Source: Ridgeia piscesae | Taxonomy: Eukaryota; Annelida; Polychaeta; Sabellida; Siboglinidae | Direction of reading: 5' to 3' | Length of the DNA stretch: 64,000 nt | NCBI GenBank assembly: GCA_025642075.2 | Contig: JAODUO010000466.1 | Location: 193,501 to 257,500 of the forward strand | In this document: positions 40,185-49,500 of the stretch, piece after piece | How positions within the stretch are numbered: the first letter of the stretch is position 1 | How the letters are laid out: each line of letters begins with the position of its first letter | The notes under the pieces: generated by a model | The model's database searches: none | Seen by the model: only the letters and a program-made list of their open reading frames with translations | What the model was told of the DNA's origin: nothing | Position numbers and translations under genes: made by a program

Positions 40185-41857
40185 TAATTTCTAAGAGTGG
40201 AACATATTGTAGGGTGGCACAACTTGAAATGTTAAAAATTAATTAAATCTGCATAGGTCATCAATCTATTTACATGGCTCCAAATAACCGGTAACATGTT
40301 TAAAACTGGATTCATGTATGTAGTGACTTACTTGTATGTCCTCAATTACTGTCACATCTGTGACATGTGATGCAAGAATGTACGGCCCAAGGGGTGACAA
40401 TTTGCCCAAGACATCTTTCAGTATGTGGTCATTGCTGAATACTTCAAACTGGTACTTCTATAAATACACACACACACATCTTTCAGAAAGAGTTCTCATT
40501 GAATATTTCTTTAGAATTTCTACCTATCTACAAATCTAAATAGTTTGCAAGATTTTTTTGTTTCATTGTAAATAACAACACAACTTACACAAGATAACTG
40601 GAATAAAACATGATCACACTGAGAGGGTTGGTCACCTGGATAAAATGTAACATAGTGACAACTGAACCAATAACTTTTTACTATATTAAATATATTGTAA
40701 GTGTGACAAATATGGCACATCACAGTACCTTGTATTGCACACTGACTTCTTCCTGTGTGAGCAACCTGTACAAGACAAAGACGAGAAAGGTCACACATTT
40801 ATTTACTTGACGACATTAAACTCTTCCAAAACACAATAAAAAAAATTATATCTGACTTCTTTGTACCGGAAGTGATGTAGAATGATATTCTGAACATACA
40901 CACATAAAAAAGGTGGTAAACATTTAGAAAATGACCTAATAATTTAGGGCAGTTAACTAGAAGATTACCTACTGATTGATCATGTTTGTACAGTTTAGGA
41001 TTAGAGTTTGTGTGGATCCAAGGAGGCCGTCGATCTCGGCCCATGTTGATTTTGGCCCACCTAAACGTACTTCAACCAGGTGATTACATGAATAGGTGTA
41101 TTATGCACACCAATGTTATGTTTCATCTGTTATGTGGAATGCGTGTGTATGTGTGTGTGCGTATATGTGTGTGCGACTGCGTATATGTAGTTGTTTGTTG
41201 TGTGCTTGTACGGTCCGACTATACGATGCATATTCCAATGTTTTACTGTATTGACTGAAACGATCGACTACTGTTGCTCAGTGCGCCAACATTGTTAGCA
41301 AGCACAAGTCAAACACAACCTGCAACCACAATCTGTTCAATGAGACAATGCTTGCTAGACAACTATACGCGTTTGCAATAGCTTTCACACTTTCCTACTG
41401 AGGGACACCGACTACTCTTGGCGTAGCTAGATTTAAAATATTTTTTTAATGTACAGTTAATTTTAATTTCCAGTTAATTTAATAGAAGCATATGCCATAT
41501 ATAATGGCTCTGCGAACAATCTCATTAACATAGGATGAGTCGAGGTTGATCTGGGCCGACATTGTCATTGACATGGTAATTAATTTAGGTGTAAAAGCAT
41601 GTATGCTATATAGACATGCATTCATTTAATCATTTAATTATACATAACAATGAATAAATAGAAGCACCACTTTAACAATCGACCCGAGCCGAGATCGAAC
41701 CTCCCGAGCCGAGATCGACGTGAGTATCCAATATAGGCAAATATAGTTATAAGGGCAAAATTGAGGTGGGTCCGAATACCGTTTTCTAGATAAGGTGTGC
41801 GCCCCAAAGGCAAGCTGACATGATCCCCTACCTCTTAAACACTTCTTTCATGTCCAT
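18687..41857 (-). CDS. ZWILCH: Zwilch, RZZ kinetochore complex subunit (complete, 16 coding exons)
   Basis: Zwilch joins Rod and Zw10 in the RZZ complex at the outer kinetochore, which brings Spindly-dynein and Mad1-Mad2 for the spindle checkpoint. Sixteen exons join with matching phases: 1797 nt including TAG, 598 residues (human 591). Conserved blocks follow the human order: RRLISQYTLYAQTRDSSLPV and YLYEVSCKG (human RQLIGLYTMA.. and LYVVSCK), RIDLDFTDHLWNVL (SDLDFAEQLW), SYQQLTECLQYV, PLQLLVETGIGKLAADY ([17 protein letters not shown]), then LTYFVESDLDTVERVSRLYK and LQYYETNP. The start ATG has an in-frame TGA upstream. Exon 4 carries a Ser/Glu-rich insert. Three splice junctions are embedded in or touch minisatellites (see those entries). 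Assignment by remembered homologue blocks, strongly consistent. Confidence 0.95.
19383..19513 (-). CDS. ZWILCH: zwilch exon 15
   Basis: 131 nt; acceptor ataaatcacag, donor gtaccg. Encodes CQPTKWTMSLESSLDDHIIH then VKSPFTYTSHQGEPPLP. The acceptor was chosen because it keeps phase with exon 14; a nearby AG gives the wrong frame. Confidence 0.88.
19712..20135 (+). mobile_element. LINE 3' end fragment with ACT-repeat tail
   Basis: The plus strand encodes TRQHYSTRQSTAPH, then KSFIFNLIKLWDELPCEV and FKKDCKNIV, the typical C-terminus of CR1/L2/Jockey-like LINE proteins (..YSTR......F....LW..LP.......FKK.). About 150 bp of 3' UTR follows, ending in aataaaatatcactactact. The 5' part is missing. Lies in the zwilch exon 14-15 intron, antisense to the gene. 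Confidence 0.65.
20540..20635 (-). CDS. ZWILCH: zwilch exon 14
   Basis: 96 nt; acceptor tgtgctgcag, donor gtgagg. Encodes NALQYYETNPANECHTFTVS and ends SPVFE (human [20 protein letters not shown]). Confidence 0.94.
20636..27500 (-). other. zwilch intron 13
   Basis: 6.9 kb intron, 85 percent of which is the minisatellite at 21690-27510. The segment 20636-21690 holds an AT repeat at 21486-21531 and AT-rich sequence; words such as gtggcagcacttgttagctcc near 21240 echo ttggcagcactttttagcccc near 20945, a possible old dispersed repeat. Confidence 0.7.
21486..21531. repeat. AT microsatellite
   Basis: About 23 uninterrupted AT units. Confidence 0.95.
21690..27510. repeat. 33-36-bp minisatellite derived from the zwilch exon 13 donor
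   Basis: About 170 tandem units. On the plus strand each reads roughly cctcatctgacagtgact, then ctgacattgaatca; variants contain gtgtga or ccaa before cattgaatca. The right-most unit (27492-27526) is the real zwilch exon 13 end plus its donor. The left edge (ctcctgacagcgactccaac) lies in the intron. Units at 25900-27480 are regular; those at 22280-23450 and 24370-25560 carry many 1-5 base deletions. Confidence 0.95.
27501..27666 (-). CDS. ZWILCH: zwilch exon 13 (donor is the end unit of a minisatellite)
   Basis: 166 nt; acceptor gacctgtccag, donor gtgaga. Encodes KELVTAGHLTYFVESDLDTV, then RVSRLYKLHLALELAVTLEQ (human QELASLNHLEYFIAPSVD). The last 25 nt of the exon and the donor are the ancestral-looking terminal unit of the array that fills the next intron. 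Reading past the donor meets TGA at once. Confidence 0.93.
27667..28359 (-). other. zwilch intron 12
   Basis: AT-rich, nothing recognised. Confidence 0.7.
28360..28516 (-). CDS. ZWILCH: zwilch exon 12
   Basis: 157 nt; acceptor cctcgttag, donor gtatgg. Encodes KSQLGQFVRDSYYNKLVAPP and PLQLLVETGIGKLAADYSAA, aligned with human [20 protein letters not shown]. Confidence 0.95.
28654..28674. repeat. Near-perfect 21-bp palindrome
   Basis: Arms AGCGAGGTGG and CCACCTCGCT around one central base. A further gccacctcgc and gccacctcat follow within 40 bp, so it may be the end of an unrecognised small element in zwilch intron 11. Confidence 0.8.
29362..29441 (-). CDS. ZWILCH: zwilch exon 11
   Basis: 80 nt; acceptor atcctacag, donor gtaact. 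Encodes CGSYQQLTECLQYVLDCLKA then GTVQPR. Confidence 0.93.
29655..29722 (-). mobile_element. tRNA-derived SINE head (pol III A and B boxes)
   Basis: On the minus strand TGGCACAGTGG (29718-29708) is a perfect A box, and GGTTTGAGCCC (29676-29666) a B box with one change from GGTTCGANNCC; the spacing of about 32 nt is normal for a tRNA. No acceptor stem or CCA-type end can be folded, so this is a SINE 5' region, not a tRNA gene. It lies in zwilch intron 10 beside a minisatellite. Confidence 0.65.
29722..29990. repeat. 19-20-bp minisatellite, about 14 copies
   Basis: Unit close to ccaccaatacacccccacct, with a longer period (tctatcaatacacccc...) every few units. In zwilch intron 10, next to the SINE head. 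Confidence 0.93.
30279..30425 (-). CDS. ZWILCH: zwilch exon 10
   Basis: 147 nt; acceptor atgtttcag, donor gttagg. Encodes a charged stretch (WRQKRDKQENDKEEEL) then RIDLDFTDHLWNVLR, the strongest match to human SDLDFAEQLW. Confidence 0.94.
30981..31074 (-). CDS. ZWILCH: zwilch exon 9
   Basis: 94 nt; acceptor tgtctag, donor gtaatg. Encodes DFTAGLKDGLVNWAVE then PPLTKVKALLE (human [20 protein letters not shown]). Confidence 0.93.
31566..32170. repeat. 25-27-bp minisatellite abutting the zwilch exon 8 donor
   Basis: Units read actggcacattgctgtgtgt then cagctac, about 23 copies. The exon-proximal part (32040-32165) is a shorter 25-bp subtype with tgacacattgctgtgtcagc. The last partial unit (cattgttgtgtgtac) runs into the donor at 32175-32170. 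Confidence 0.93.
32176..32247 (-). CDS. ZWILCH: zwilch exon 8 (donor touches a minisatellite)
   Basis: 72 nt, phase 0; acceptor gtgttatag, donor gtacac. Encodes HVQVVAGDMHSATYSMYTEL then QTLQ (human [20 protein letters not shown]). The tandem array at 31566-32170 starts within a few bases of the donor. Confidence 0.9.
32248..32766 (-). other. zwilch intron 7
   Basis: Nothing recognised. Confidence 0.6.
32767..32925 (-). CDS. ZWILCH: zwilch exon 7
   Basis: 159 nt, phase 0 both ends; acceptor gtcaccag, donor gtaaga. Encodes VETQCMAEYNILESVSADMT, then LTPTQKLLVVEASWKKV and LLQPPPLD (human ALDISWSPVDEILQIPPLS). Confidence 0.93.
33184..33263 (-). CDS. ZWILCH: zwilch exon 6
   Basis: 80 nt; acceptor gtttcag, donor gtgagt. 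Encodes PMNHIDKVSDFKKILSEHGH then RSGTKR, aligned with human NLENLKNLHKKRHH. Confidence 0.88.
33576..34500. mobile_element. MITE-like element with AAGTATTTG subterminal repeats
   Basis: Left end ggggtcaaatagttttgtat and right end ..atttgcccctatat are imperfect inverted ends. The outer 150 bp on each side are packed with aaagtatttg and aatacttt words in both orientations; the 600-bp centre is different and GC-richer. Related to 11240-11460. In zwilch intron 5. No transposase. Confidence 0.6.
34501..35181 (-). other. Remainder of zwilch intron 5
   Basis: Two similar pieces (gtaccgtggtagggt... and ..gcagggtcctaaccagtccctggctccgcaata versus ggcaggatgttaacaggtccttaactccctaat) suggest a small local duplication near 34675-34800. 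No gene seen. Confidence 0.5.
35182..35348 (-). CDS. ZWILCH: zwilch exon 5
   Basis: 167 nt; acceptor gtgttgtag, donor gtgaga. Encodes RLISQYTLYAQTRDSSLPVW and ends IYLYEVSCK, the most recognisable zwilch block. Confidence 0.95.
35664..35857 (-). CDS. ZWILCH: zwilch exon 4 (acceptor inside a 52-bp minisatellite)
   Basis: 194 nt. Acceptor gacagcttcag at 35858-35868, phase 0, then TVDSSVRSDTSEKDESLDTE; ends MKDT plus AG with donor gttaga. The first 26 nt of the exon and its acceptor form the terminal unit of the array that fills the upstream intron, so which of many identical acceptors is used cannot be told from sequence alone; only this terminal one keeps the frame open. Confidence 0.85.
35832..39955. 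repeat. 52-bp minisatellite derived from the zwilch exon 4 acceptor
   Basis: About 78 tandem units, most identical. On the minus strand each unit is ACTGTTGACTCGTCTGTGCG plus GAGTGA (the start of exon 4), then 26 nt of intron ending acatgacagcttcag. Every copy keeps the acceptor AG. The right end grades into single-copy intron near 39955 with two degenerate units. Confidence 0.97.
40141..40181. repeat. AT microsatellite
   Basis: About 20 AT units between the zwilch array and exon 3. Confidence 0.95.
40332..40457 (-). CDS. ZWILCH: zwilch exon 3
   Basis: 126 nt, phase 0 both ends; acceptor gtatttatag, donor gtaagt. Encodes KYQFEVFSNDHILKDVLGKL ... VIEDIQ. Confidence 0.88.
40729..40765 (-). 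CDS. ZWILCH: zwilch exon 2
   Basis: 37 nt; acceptor cttgtacag, donor gtactg. Encodes (R)LLTQEEVSVQYK, matching the human RLLQKFNEEK region. Confidence 0.82.
40766..41831 (-). other. zwilch intron 1
   Basis: Mostly occupied by the putative TIR element at 41025-41722. Confidence 0.6.
41025..41722. mobile_element. Putative TIR element, gatctcggc family
   Basis: The left end contains ggccgtcgatctcggccc and the right end ccgagccgagatcgacgtg, near-inverse copies; further copies (gagccgagatcgaacctccc, gttgatctgggccgacat) lie just inside the right end. About 700 bp, no ORF of note. No clear target duplication, so the boundaries are uncertain. Confidence 0.4.
41832..41857 (-). CDS. ZWILCH: zwilch exon 1
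   Basis: ATG at 41857-41855; MDMKEVFK plus two bases, donor gtaggg. An in-frame TGA lies a dozen codons upstream. The split AG|G codon joins exactly to exon 2. Confidence 0.8.
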
Positions 41858-42449
41858 AATTATGGTGAGCGAATATATGAGACGAAATCACATTTGGCGC
41901 CTCCTCTCATGACAGTCTCGTTCTGGATTTTGTGGTGGGATCTTTTTGTAACACAGCTGCTATTTGTTAAGTACACATGTTCCATTACAGTTACAAATCG
42001 TAAACACAAAAAGAAAGTATATTTTAGGTAATTGCACAACACAAGCTCCACTACTAGACATACTGACATAGTAACAACATTATAAACCTAAATCTAAAGA
42101 AATAAAATGTTAATTAAAATAACGGATTATCCCCCAGTTTATTTAGCCTAAACATTCAGTGTGTTGTCATCTTAGCAGCTTACAACAGGAAGTTGTATTT
42201 TGTTTACCCTGTTTACGGGGTTGTTTTGACATTGCCATCTCTATTTTCAACGCTTAAACTGATATCTAATAAATATTTTTTCTCTTTTTGACCATATTCA
42301 GTTTTTAGAGTAGAACACGCATGTAAAGTCGAAGGAGGGCACCGACTGTCGTTGAGGTAGCCGTTTTTGTTTACGTCGTAGCCGTAGCCTAGTCGTAGTC
42401 AGAGTCTCAGACGTGTCTGACACTGACAGTGACACCAGTGACGATCACG
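41858..42449. promoter_or_regulatory. Head-to-head promoter region of zwilch and the plus-strand gene
   Basis: The two start codons are only about 590 bp apart and point away from each other. The interval holds an ETS-like acaggaagttg (42184-42194) and a CpG-containing stretch at 42330-42400, and no evident TATA box near either gene. Shared regulation is inferred from geometry. Confidence 0.5.
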
Positions 42450-42593
42450 ATGGGGGAATTGCTGGCAGAACGAGAGCAAGTTCTGCAGGACATGTTCCAT
42501 AGTTATGATGTTGCAATGAAGGGAGGACTAAGTGCAGAACAGCTACAGCTGTTGCATTCTCAACTACGAGTTGGTGGAATAAGTATACCACAG
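42450..42593 (+). CDS. Plus-strand gene exon 1
   Basis: ATG in the context atcacg[24 protein letters not shown] ... GISIPQ, 48 codons, donor gtaggt, phase 0. Confidence 0.85.
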
Positions 42594-45057
42594 GTAGGTA
42601 TATATTATTGTTTCTTCTTCTTCCAGTAATCATTCCACTACCGTCAATTATGACGACTTCGTGGATAGTGTGGGCATGTTCAAGAGCTGATTAAAAATAA
42701 TGGGGATGTTTATAGAAATTGGCTGGGTGTATTTGCTGAGAGGGATGTCAAGTAAGCCGTGTTGGATTTTATACATCATAGTGAGCCTAGCTGTGTGTCT
42801 GCGGTGTTCTAAGGACTGCCATTTCAATGTTTGCATCATTTCAGTCGGGCTACTGTGGCACCGCCAGTCATTCTGTATGTATCTGGCTGCTCACCTCTGC
42901 ACCATTTAGAATTTGTTTATATTTTGTTTGGTGGTTGGGTCCCAGACAGTGGAGGCATATTCTAGTGTAGGTCTGACATAGGTTTGGTAGCAGTATGCTT
43001 TGACTGGTCTTGGGCAGTTGCTGGTGTTGCATCTAAGAAAGGTGAGGGTGCTATTTGCTTTTGTTGTGATTGCATCTACAATGTGGTTCCAGGACAGTTT
43101 GCTATTAATGTTTACGCCTAAGAGGCTAAGTGTTTTGCGGTGTTAAAATTGTGTAGGCGTTCTCCCTGATTGGTTGCCCTTTGTCTAGCTTTCTCGTGCT
43201 TCGATTTAGGGATATGGTCTATGGCTAGAGACAGTTTGTGGTTATGGATATAGAAGTCATGGTTGATGGGTTTAATTCTATTTGTAATCCTTAGTGTTTC
43301 ACATTTAGCTGGATGGAAGTTCATTAACCGGGTCTCTTCCCATTCTGTGAGCCTGTTGAGGTCCTCCTGCAGGCCAACTGAATACATACTTGAACATTTA
43401 ATGCCAAAACAAAACAAAACACATTTGTCTTTCCAAGTGAAATCAGTTTATAATAACTTCCAATAATAAACATAATAACTTCCAATTATAAACATAATAA
43501 CTTTCAATAATAAACATAATAACTTCCAATTAATACATTTCTCAGGCATATTTACTGCATGTGCAAACACACTGATAGACACCGGCAGTCTAGCCATACA
43601 AAGAACAATTACATCGGAGACCAATTTAATTGGCCCAATTTATAATGGTGTACCAACATATTTTGGCCAAAGGGAATTTGGCGAAATACTCATTAATATG
43701 CATGTACTTTTGGATAGCATTGATGGGGCACTATGAATAGCATGTTTGTTAATAATGCAATTGGTGCATTTGATGTCCTAATGCATAAGAATTGTTATGG
43801 TATTTTCAGCATAAATAAGAACTTGATAACAGTTTTGTACTGTTGCATAAACATATAAAATGGAGTAGCTGGGTCAAATCTCTGTAGTATACCAGTGCAT
43901 TATATATTATGTCTTGAATACATTTATTATTATTTTAAATTTATTTTATATATAAAACTTATTAACTTATTTAGTTGATTTACATGGGCACTAGTAATTT
44001 TAAACCTTTTATTTTATTTTTAAAATGTTGTTTATCTACATATGTAAATTGTTAATTGTTATCTATTGCTTATTATTATTATCAATTAAATTACATTATC
44101 TAACTCATATTTTAGCATATTAACTTTTAAAGGCAATTTATGTGTATGTATCAATGGTACATTGGTTTTTACCTTAAATAAATGTATTCTTGTGTGTTAT
44201 AGATTTACTTGTTTACAAACTTGCCTATTATTCCACGTAAAACAGAATACTTTTTTCAGGTGAAAGCATCAATTGAGTATGTCTGCATTGGTGACACATG
44301 TGAACTGTCAGAACTTTTGGATGTTCTCAAAGAAATGGATCGGCGTTATTTCCTTCTTCAAGATCTCTGCTGGGAGTTCACAATGCTCGCTACAGACCAG
44401 ACAGACACCATCTCTGAGGAGAGTGCAAAGTAAGATTGGCTTCCAGAAGCTAATTTCAGATCAGTGCCATAGAACTAAAACATTCAATATTGGAATATTT
44501 AAAAACATTTTTGATACCCTAATGTTAATTAAACTTGCAACCAGATCTGTTCACTATTGTGGAAAGTTTGAATTAATAATGTTGCTTTCTGTTGTTTTCT
44601 TTTCCTTCAAATTGTTTTCCTCTTTCCACCAATTGTCTCCACATCCATTTCCTGCAAGTCCATCTAAGTATCTCTACACAATTCTTTCATCACTGTCTAA
44701 GTCATCCTCACTTCCTTTCCCCTCACATTTCCCAGGCACATGTTTTCACTGCCAACTCTTGTCCTCCCATTCTCTCCATGTGTCCAGTCCGACGTAAAAT
44801 AAAATATGTTGTTGTCATTATTACTTCAGGTGGCTGGTACAGATGGTGTATGGGAAGTTCTTCAGCCAGCATAAGTGGGAGGAGTTTTTGCAGCAGAGGG
44901 CTGCCCCAGGGAGTGGGGTCAGCTTCCCAGAGATAGAAGTGCTCCTTTGCAACATTCCCGACGTGCGAGACCTCAGGGAAGATGAACTGGAGAAGCAAAG
45001 ACTGCAGAAAGGTAGGTCCCTAGATTGTCCCAAGGTCAGATAAAACAGTGGCATGTC

Positions 45058-45133
<76 letters not shown>

Positions 45134-45138
45134 TATAT

Positions 45139-45195
<57 letters not shown>

Positions 45196-45274
45196 TAATA
45201 CATATATATATATTTATACATGTATATAATATATATATATGGTATATATATATATATGTATATATATATACTAC

Positions 45275-45324
<50 letters not shown>

Positions 45325-45364
45325 TATATATATACATTATATATATATAATATATAATATATAT

Positions 45365-45405
<41 letters not shown>

Positions 45406-45446
45406 CTTATAATATACAATATTATTATATATATATAATATATATG

Positions 45447-45499
<53 letters not shown>

Positions 45500-45571
45500 A
45501 TAAATATATATATATAATTATATATATATATATATGTTATGTATATTATATATATATATATAAATATAAAT

Positions 45572-45613
<42 letters not shown>

Positions 45614-45615
45614 TA

Positions 45616-45678
<63 letters not shown>

Positions 45679-46478
45679 ATCAGGCTAATAATAAAAACAT
45701 GTTATTGCTAGTTAACATACTTGTGGATACCAGTGTAATGGTTTACCCATAAGTCTAGTGGAGTTTCTTAAATTCGCCTCAGTGTGCTATGGCAGGTCAT
45801 GTTTGATGTGTTGCTGCAGAGCGTGAGAAGGAGCGGCGAGAGCAGGAGCAGAGAGAGCAGCAGGAGAAGAAGGAGCGGGAGAAGGTGCGTCGGGCGAGTG
45901 ACGCCGCTGAGCAACATGAAAGAGATGAGGAGGAACGGAGACGTCGGGAGGAGGAGGTCTGTCTCTCATCACTACACTTCTTGCCCCCGTCACACTGCTT
46001 CTTAGAAATGTGCTGTTTTCATAAATATACATAAAATAAATCAAGAACTGTTTGTGATACAGATCTATATTGTTATTCTGTAACACTTGTTTCTTTAAAA
46101 GTGTTCAAAGAAAAGGTTAAAAAACCAATGAATGTCAGTTATAAAAACACCTGAGTGATGCCCCTCATACACATGATAACTGGCCAATGAGTAACATTTA
46201 TGAACTGTAATCATGTCCATTCCATTGGTGTGAATTTTACAATTTTAAAATACATTTTAGATATATTTATTAGCTTAACATAATAGTTTTAAAATAGATA
46301 ACTGATCATGTTAAAGGGCATTTTAGATATATAATTTGTTTTATTATTTGCTTAACATAATTAGTTTTAAATGTGTAATCTATCATTTTAAAGGACATCT
46401 TAGATATATTATTTATTTATTTGATCAAAATAATACTTTGTAATAGATAATTTATAATTTTAAAGAACATTATAACAC

Positions 46479-46524
<46 letters not shown>

Positions 46525-49500
46525 TTATTGTATTTCATTTTATTGTATATAATATGATCAATGCCAGAACACTCCTATGTTACATGAAATGTACATTGAA
46601 TGTTGAAAGTGATGAATAAAGCTTTATTATTATTATGTGTGAGTTTCAAATTTTGGTGAACCAAATTTCCAGTTGAAATCATTACTCATTGTCCCGAAGA
46701 CTGTTTGATAACTTTTGTTGTGTCATCCAGGAGGAGAGAAGACAACGGAGACATGAAAATGAAGAAGCTGAAAGAAGGGCAGAGGAAGGTAGGGTTTAAC
46801 AGTAGAGGGGGTTTATGGGAAATATTCACAAAGGTGACAAAATGTATGATTGATCTAGCATCAATTCCTTATCACTATAAAATAATCTGAAGCTGAAGTC
46901 ACCTTTAAAGTTTTAGTTGAAATTGCATTCCAATTTTACACATTTGTCAGTCCCATGTTCCTGTGGTGACTTGCCTGTCCCTATTCATGATTACGCTAAC
47001 TGATTTTGTATGTTTTGCTTCTGAGCTCAAATTCTCAAGGATATCGGCACTTTAGAAGTTGATTATTATTAATATATTCTACAGAACACAATTTCCATAA
47101 AAACTCAACGCAAAATTGATTTAATATGGCACTGTTTATACATTGCATTATATTAAATAAATGTTTCTGGAAAAAAAACAGCTTATTTAATGTATTATAA
47201 TCTGCTTATAAAAAGCTTCATTTACAGACGCTGGTCATAGAAAAGTTTGTTTTGTAGATAAGACTGTGACTAAGAACCCAGGTAAAGTAGCAGCAGTTGT
47301 CTTGCACAAGCTATCACCATTGACACACTTGATCAAACAGTGCATTCACATACTTCACCTGTAGGGCAAATCAGACACTGCTTTGAGTGGGTTTTTTCAT
47401 ACCAGGCACTAAAGATTTAAGACTGGGTACTGCCTTTTATTAGCACTACATGTATTTCACACACTGTTCCTAAGGGCTATGTCCATGGACCATTGCTTTT
47501 CACTGTGTATGCAACTACACTTAATTCAGAGGTTACCTGGTAAGTCACAGTTTGAGACAGCACATTGAGAATTTTGTCATATCGCATACCAAAGATTGAA
47601 GTTTGGGAACTGCTTTTCATATGCACTACACATTTTCCTGAGGTGGATAAAATTATATATTATGATAACTAAAATATCTTCATTCTAAAAATCTAGTTTT
47701 GGTAGCCCCTGTGGCCCGTGTTGTACAAATGCAGTGAGTTCAAAACCATGGCAAATGTTTTGAGCTTACAAAGGTAATCATATCTGCCCATGTAATGATT
47801 TACTAATAAATATAATTTATTTTCTTTTAATGTGACCATCATATGTATACAATGTACATTCCTTAAAATGTTATTTTTTAAACAAAGTTCCTTTTATTAT
47901 AATCATCATCATAACATGATGTTAAAACCTGTTCAAAGAGTGACTCTCATGGACATTTCAGTGGTTTACAATCCACTGCTCCAGTGTCTCGCTACAGCTA
48001 GTAAATATTTGGTAAACACTTGTGCATATGTAGCATTCAAATGTGAACCAAATGTCTTTAAAAGTAAACAGTATTAGTGTTTTCGATAATTAACATTCAT
48101 TTTACAGTAATCCTGTGTATGCTTATGAAAAATGGCATTGCTGTGATTTGTGATGCTGTTCATCTTTTATGTTCTTTAACTGCACAACCTGTTTTCTTTT
48201 TGTTAAACTCTTCAACTTGAACATTGAAATTGCATATGTATTGCATGTATTAGAAGATATAATCAGCCACTCATTATAGGAATTACAATAATAAAATGTA
48301 CACAGTGTACCAGTTAGTTAGTGTAATGTGTACCCAGTTGCTGTAATAGGTTTGCGAGAGATTTTCTCACAGAGATGACAAAATTACTGGTAATTAAAGA
48401 GCACAGAGCATAATTTCCATAAAAGCTCATTGCATACTTAATTACAACTGTAGTTGTCAAACTTATGTACATGTCTCCCTGATGTACATGTCTCCCTGAT
48501 GTACACGTCTCCCTGATGTACATGTCTCCCTGATGTACATGTCTCCCATGATGTACATGTCTCCATGGTGTACATGTCTCCATGGTGTACATGTCTCCAT
48601 GGTGTACATGTCTCCTTGGTGTACATGTCTCCATGGTGTACATGTCTCCCTGGTGTACATGTCTCCCTGGTGTACATGTCTCCATGGTGTACATGTCTCC
48701 CTGGTGTACATGTCTGCCTGGTGTACATGTCTCCCTGGTGTACATGTCTCCATGGTGTACATGTCTCCCTGATGTACATGTCTCCCTGGTGTACATGTCT
48801 CCATGGTGTACATGTCTCCTTGGTGTACATGTCTCCATGGTGTACATGTCTCCTTGGTGTACATGTCTCCATGGTGTACATGTCTCCTTGGTGTACATGT
48901 CTCCTTGGTGTACATGTCTCCCTGGTGTACATGTCTCCCTGATGTACATGTCTCCATGGTGTACATGTCTCCATGGTGTACATGTCTCCCTGGTGTACAT
49001 GTCTCCCTGATGTACATGTCTCCATGGTGTACCTGTCTCCCTGATGTACATGTCTCCCTGGTGTACATGTCTCCCTGGTGTACATGTCTCCATGGTGTAC
49101 ATGTCTCCCTGATGTACATGTCTCCATGGTGTACCTGTCTCCCTGATGTACATGTCTCCCTGGTGTACATGTCTCCCTGATGTACATGTCTCCCTGGTGA
49201 ACATGTCTCCATGTTGTACATGTCTCCCTGATGTACATGTCTCCCTGGTGTACATGTCTCTCTGGTGTACATGTCTCCCTGGTGTACATGTCTCCCTGAT
49301 GTACATGTCTCCATAGTGTACATGTCTCCCTGGTGTACATGTTTCCCTGGTGTACACGTCTCCCTGGTTTACACGTCTGCCCTGGTGTACATGTCTCCCT
49401 GGTGTACATGTCTCCCTGGTGTACATGTCTCCCTGGTTTACACGTCTCCCTGGTTACACGTCTCCCTGGTGTACATGTCTCCCTGGTGTACATGTTTCCC

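Noticed and set aside
40985..41044. Minus-strand ORF starting MGRDRRPPWIHTN as zwilch exon 1
   Set aside because: It does not resemble zwilch and lies in a putative TIR element. The exon at 41857-41832 joins exon 2 in phase and has an upstream in-frame stop.
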